Source: Muscardinus avellanarius (taxonomy: Eukaryota > Chordata > Mammalia > Rodentia > Gliridae). From it: a DNA stretch of 64,000 nucleotides. The stretch spans positions 149,845,860-149,909,859 of the forward strand of contig OY726557.1 in the NCBI GenBank assembly GCA_963383645.1, given 5' to 3'. Every line of letters begins with the position of its first letter. The first letter of the stretch is position 1. Below the pieces are notes generated by a model. The model did not search any database. It saw only the letters and a program-made list of their open reading frames with translations, and was not told where the DNA came from. Shown piece after piece: positions 60,150-64,000 of this stretch. The translations under genes were made by a program, and so were the position numbers.

Positions 60150-60240
60150 ATTTTCTGAATACTTATAATATAGGTACCAAATAAGGTTTTCATATGACCC
60201 TAAAAAGTAGTAATATTATCTCTATTCTATAAGCAAATTC
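60150..60240 (+). mobile_element. MIR fragment split by a SINE
   Basis: The core is seen before the SINE at 60260 and a tail after it ('ctgaaggtcacagagcatga', about 60480-60520). Confidence 0.55.
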
Positions 60241-60259
60241 ATGCTGTCAAAAATAAAAG

Positions 60260-60470
60260 TAAGCCAGGTGTAGTGGCACACACCTGTAATCCTAGTACTT
60301 TGGAACTGAAACATGAGGATCACAGATTCATGGCCAGCCTCGGCAACTTAGCAAGGCCCTCTGCAACTTAGTGAGACCCTGTTTTCAAAATAAAAATAAA
60401 ATAGGTCTAGGAGTTTAGCTTAGAGTTCAATATTCCTTGGTTCAACCAATAGTACCAAAAAATAAAAATA
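60260..60470 (+). mobile_element. B1-ID dimeric SINE in MIR
   Basis: Head 'agccaggtgtagtggcacac' and a degraded ID part. Confidence 0.8.
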
Positions 60471-60544
60471 AAAGTAAATTACTGAAGGTCACAGAGCATG
60501 AGGCAGGAATATTCATCAATCTTGTTGCCTTAGTTTGATTTTCT

Positions 60545-61330
60545 CAAAAGTAGATGCTAAGTCTGAAATTTGTGTACAAGTAGTTTTGGGAGGGCTGGTC
60601 CCAAAAAAGCATCATGAAGAATGAAGAAAAGAGGGTAGGAAAAAAAGGAAAGCCATGGGAGGGGTTATTAATTAGAGGACATCTAGGGCACAACCCCCTG
60701 GGAAACCACTGGGTAAGTGGACAGCATATACCTGAGTACTGCAAATGAGATAGGGAGGGGGAACTTTTTCAACAGAGGTCCCTCATGGGTTAGAGACTTT
60801 CTTTTGCCCTACTTGCAGACTTTGAAACTCAGAGGGCTAGAAAAGACTCCGAAGCAGATGGACACAGAAGTATTTCAGCCTGAGAGGCAAGTGACCAGAG
60901 GTAACCTCCAGTGTAGGCTGAGGAAATCTCACCAGGGCAGGGAGAGCATCTGTCACATGTGTGCAGGTGTGCGGCAGAGCAAAGCCCAGTGCTGCCCACA
61001 TGTTGTTATACCACCAGTCTGTTTCCACTCTGAACTACAAATCCATGCAGGATTCTTAGACCTACCTGTTTCCCAAATCTTGCAATCCAGTTTGTCTTCT
61101 CTGGTGGGTTTTTTTTTTTAATTTAGTTTGATTCGCTCATTACTTCAGCAAATATTTGTGAAGCCTCTTATTTATGCTTGGGGATTCTGTTCACATGGTG
61201 GTAAAAGAGACCTAAGCAGGCCAAGAATTTTGATAGAGTTTGGGAAGACTGTGTGATTTAAATGGATAACAGGGAAAACAACTTTAAACATTTGCCAAAC
61301 CCACTGAATTACACATTCAAATTGATGGAT
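60545..61330. other. Unannotated stretch, possibly an LTR
   Basis: Moderate-GC sequence with a 134-codon frame (60717-61121) that lacks a recognisable domain. Composition and position before the retroviral remnant could fit an unidentified LTR. Confidence 0.3.
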
Positions 61331-61332
61331 TT

Positions 61333-61512
61333 AGCCAGATGGGATATGCCTATAATCTCAGTAATTGGGAGGCTGATACAGAAGCGTCATAGGTTCCATG
61401 ACAGTCTCAGCAAGTCAGGGATACTTTGTTTAAAAAACAAAAGAATAGAAAGGGCTGACAGTGTACCTCAGAGGTAGAATGCCTCTGGGTTCTAGCCCCA
61501 GTACCAGAGGGG
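61333..61512 (+). mobile_element. B1-ID dimeric SINE
   Basis: A diverged head ('tagccagatgggatatgcct') and ID part 'gtacctcagaggtagaatgc'. Confidence 0.75.
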
Positions 61513-61709
61513 AAGAAAAATGATGAGTTTTATTGTGTGCAAAAAAAGTGATCAACTAATTTTAAAACTTAAGAAAATGCAAATAATAAATTAGAGCTTC
61601 AATGCACTGCTTTAATGCAATACTTTACATTCTGCAAACATAGAACACTATTGCTATTACTACACAATTTTGAGGCTAAAAGCTGGACCCTACTCTAGAA
61701 AAAAGCTCC

Positions 61710-61880
61710 AAAGTTTAGGTGCATCCAAATGACGAAGAGGTATTATTTTAAAAGATGGCTGAGTCTCACCCCCTGAATTTCTGATTCAGTAGGTCAAGGG
61801 TGAGGACTGAGAAATTTTATTTTTTATACATTCCCCAATGGCATTCCTAGCACCACACTTTGAGCAACACTGTTAGAAAG
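61710..61880. mobile_element. MER5-like DNA transposon
   Basis: 'tgatt cagtaggtcaagggtg'-type sequence in the centre and 'ccacactttgagcaacactg' at the end are typical of MER5A-class non-autonomous hAT elements. Confidence 0.7.
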
Positions 61881-61889
61881 AACATATTA

Positions 61890-62213
61890 CTGAGGAATTT
61901 ATCCTCATAGTGGTATGAGATAGGCTGGTCGACACAACATTTGTACATAAATAGTGTTAGTCCAGAGGAAGTAAAGGCCAGCAGTCATCACCCCACTCAT
62001 CCCAGGCAGCCACAGATTCAGATGTTTACTTGGTTCTGTGAGCATGACTGGGCAAAATGCAATGCATAATTTTGTTTAAAACCTTATAATGAACAGGTCT
62101 GAAGAATAAAGTTGCTGTTCTCCTGATGGCAACTCCACATGCTTTAATCTCTCTGAGGAATCTTAACCGCTGAAACCTCCCCTGCAACCACAGGGCCAAA
62201 AAAGCTCCAAACA
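61890..62213 (+). mobile_element. Possible ERV LTR (3' part)
   Basis: An AATAAA word lies at about 62105. The stretch ends ...ACA at 62213, two bases before a TGG-starting candidate primer-binding site. The 5' boundary (TG...) is not identified, and no second LTR lies in the window. Confidence 0.4.
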
Positions 62214-62215
62214 CT

Positions 62216-62233
62216 TGGCACAGTCAGCAAGAT
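62216..62233 (+). other. Candidate ERV primer-binding site
   Basis: The sequence 'tggcacagtcagcaagat' sits two bases after the presumed LTR end, where retroviruses pair a host tRNA. The tRNA could not be assigned. A canonical splice-donor-like G|GTAAGT follows at 62236/62237. Confidence 0.4.
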
Positions 62234-62237
62234 GAGG

Positions 62238-64000
62238 TAAGTCACCCAGCGCCCCTCTGGAGGAGCAGCCCCAGAAGGGACAACAAAAGGTTGAGGACAT
62301 GTGGCCCCAGCTTCCTCGTGTTTTCTGGCAGAAAAATATCTGGTGGCATAGACCCCACCAGAGGATTGAGATGATGTACATCCCAACCAGAGAATACTTA
62401 GAAGGCTTTAGAAATACCATGTTGGCCCCACTGTGCCACAAGGAGCTGGCTTGGAGCACCCACCAGGGTTCTGGAGTGGGGTGCCAGCTGTGGGAGCTTT
62501 GGGTGGCATGTGGCAAGTCAGGTGGTCAGTGGACAGCACACACTGTGGATTGCTATGGTGGTGGTGGCAGGCAGCCGGCTAGACTAGAGACTAGGCTGAA
62601 GTATGATGTTGAAGGGGAAACCAACTGGTCTGAAGCTGCATGTGGTTTACTGCCCCCACACACACCAGGTACAGCTCGTCCTGCCACTAGTTGATACAGG
62701 AGCAGATAGCACCTTCCTTTTTAGCAATCTGGACAAATTTACCAGACCTAGGACTGCCATAGAGGGCTATGGAGACCATCTCATTATAATTTGATGTGCC
62801 CCAGTGACATTGGGGATTGGATGTTTGCCTCCTAAGCAATATGATGTCTATATATACCCCATAGCTGAGTATATCCTGAGGGTGGGTGTGTTATAGGAAT
62901 TAGCTGTGCAGACAACTATCAGAGAACTCTGGCTAATGGTGCATGTGGTAAAGAGCATCACTAGAGGATAGCTCCATCATGCTCCTTTACAACTCCCCCA
63001 AGCCATGAGGATTCTGAATGTACAGCAGTACAGTACAAGTTTCCTGGGAAAGGAGAGACCTGAGGAAATTGGACAAATGATACTCTGATACTCAAGCTAG
63101 AAGCAAATGCAGTCTGCTCAACTCATAGCCCATTTGGCTCTCCCATTTGGCTAGTAAAATAAAAAAAAAGAAAAAAATCTGATTGTTCCAGACACATGCA
63201 TAAGAGTAGGCTACTAGGAACTAAATAGAGTGACAACGACCTTGCACACAGTGCTACCCAACATTTGAGAATTGATAGATTGCCTGTCACATGAACTGGG
63301 ACAGTTCCATTACCTTGTAGACATGGTGATTGCCTTTTACTCTACTGACGTTACTCCAAAAGCCAAGAACAGTTTGCTTTTACCTGGGAAGTGTGACGAT
63401 AGACTTTTTGGTATTGCCCCAGGGATACCGTCATAGTTCCACCCTATGTCATGGTCTGGTGGCACAGGATTTAGCCTCTTGGTAGAACCCTTGGTAAGCT
63501 GTATAGTTGTTCCATTATATTAATGATATTATGCTAACCTGTCATTCTCCTGCACAGTTAAAAGCAGCTGCATGCAGCCTCCGGGCTACTACCTGTAAAG
63601 GATTCACAAACTAAGAGGGCAGCATGTACTGTTAACTGTTCAGAACTGCTAGATGTTTTTCATTGAAAGAGTAGAGTGCCTTTTCCCCTTCCCATAGTTG
63701 TGACAGAAACCCAGTTGGGCTCTTCCTAGCACCTTGTTTCTGACATAACCCCATCCAAAATCTGTGTGATCCTCATGCACTGTTAGAAGAAAGGAAGGGC
63801 AGGGTTTACTACCCATAGAATTTGTGTCTGTGCCATCGCCCTCTTGGTGGAAATAAATGCACTTTCTACTTCAGGGGTCTAACTCTAAATTGCCCCCTTA
63901 TGGACAAGATAGTGTAAGGGACACATAACCATAATTAAGTGGGGTGTAATCTGCTAAAACCCCCAAAGACCTAAATACATCTTACCTATTGTTGCTTCGG
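62238..64000 (+). pseudogene. Decayed endogenous retrovirus gag/pol remnant
   Basis: A protease active-site motif (DTGAD, codons 62693-62707) lies only about 480 bases after the presumed primer-binding site, so most of gag is missing. Reverse-transcriptase remnants appear at about 63270-63560: an LPQGY-type motif near 63414 and, at 63516-63527, YIND where the family has YxDD, so a catalytic aspartate is changed. Several stops and frame changes separate these blocks. The class (I or III) is unresolved, and the element runs out of the window. Confidence 0.7.

Noticed and set aside
60717..61121. A 134-codon frame as a gene
   Set aside because: It has no domain or homologue I recognise, and it ends in a T tract. 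It may be part of an unidentified LTR.

Overview
This is nuclear DNA from a rodent, most likely a member of the squirrel family (Sciuridae). The evidence is many dimeric SINEs joining a B1-like (7SL-type) head to an ID-like (tRNA-Ala-type) tail, L1 3' ends finishing in the same 'tgcaccaataaaa' terminus, and ancient mammalian repeats (L2, MIR, MER5, MaLR-type LTRs). I found no host protein-coding gene, exon or functional RNA gene. The open frames present fall in repeats or look like chance. The window is gene-poor intergenic or intronic sequence shaped by retrotransposition.

The most striking content is four copies of one GC-rich composite retroelement: 8486-10754 (minus), 15329-17416 (minus), 29462-32873 (plus) and 35953-36965 (plus, 5'-truncated). 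Each is flanked by a recognisable 13-15 bp target-site duplication. In its own 5' to 3' sense the element reads: a 5' VNTR; an A-rich linker; about three degenerate ~180-bp monomers; a second VNTR with a 100-bp unit built from two ~50-bp halves; a unique stretch with a CCAAT box; an L1 3' end; and an A-rich tail. The layout resembles hominoid SVA, but the sequences differ. The 5' VNTR is of one kind (~70 bp) in two copies and an unrelated kind (~90 bp) in the third.

A second non-autonomous family has two copies, 22187 to about 25058 and 53490-55974. It joins an L1 5'UTR and a defective ORF1 to an inverted fragment of an older L1, with no ORF2 in between (HAL1-like). A third composite is a U6 snRNA-L1 chimera (42457-44163, minus) sitting cleanly inside an older inverted L1.

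Region by region: 1-8.5 kb is mostly unique AT-rich DNA with MIRs, SINEs and a MaLR-like LTR. 8.5-17.4 kb holds composite copies 1 and 2. 17.4-29.4 kb is mixed unique DNA, SINEs, MER5, a MaLR LTR and HAL1-like copy A. 29.4-37 kb holds composite copies 3 and 4. 37-50 kb is dominated by L1 fragments and the U6-L1 chimera. 51.2-57.5 kb is one old L1 interrupted by five later insertions. 58.2-59.9 kb is an ancient L2 with a MIR and SINEs inside it. About 61.9 kb to the window end is a decayed endogenous retrovirus with a possible LTR edge, primer-binding site and splice donor, then broken protease and reverse-transcriptase remnants.

Family assignments were made by eye. Repeat edges without a stated target-site duplication are approximate to some tens of bases.
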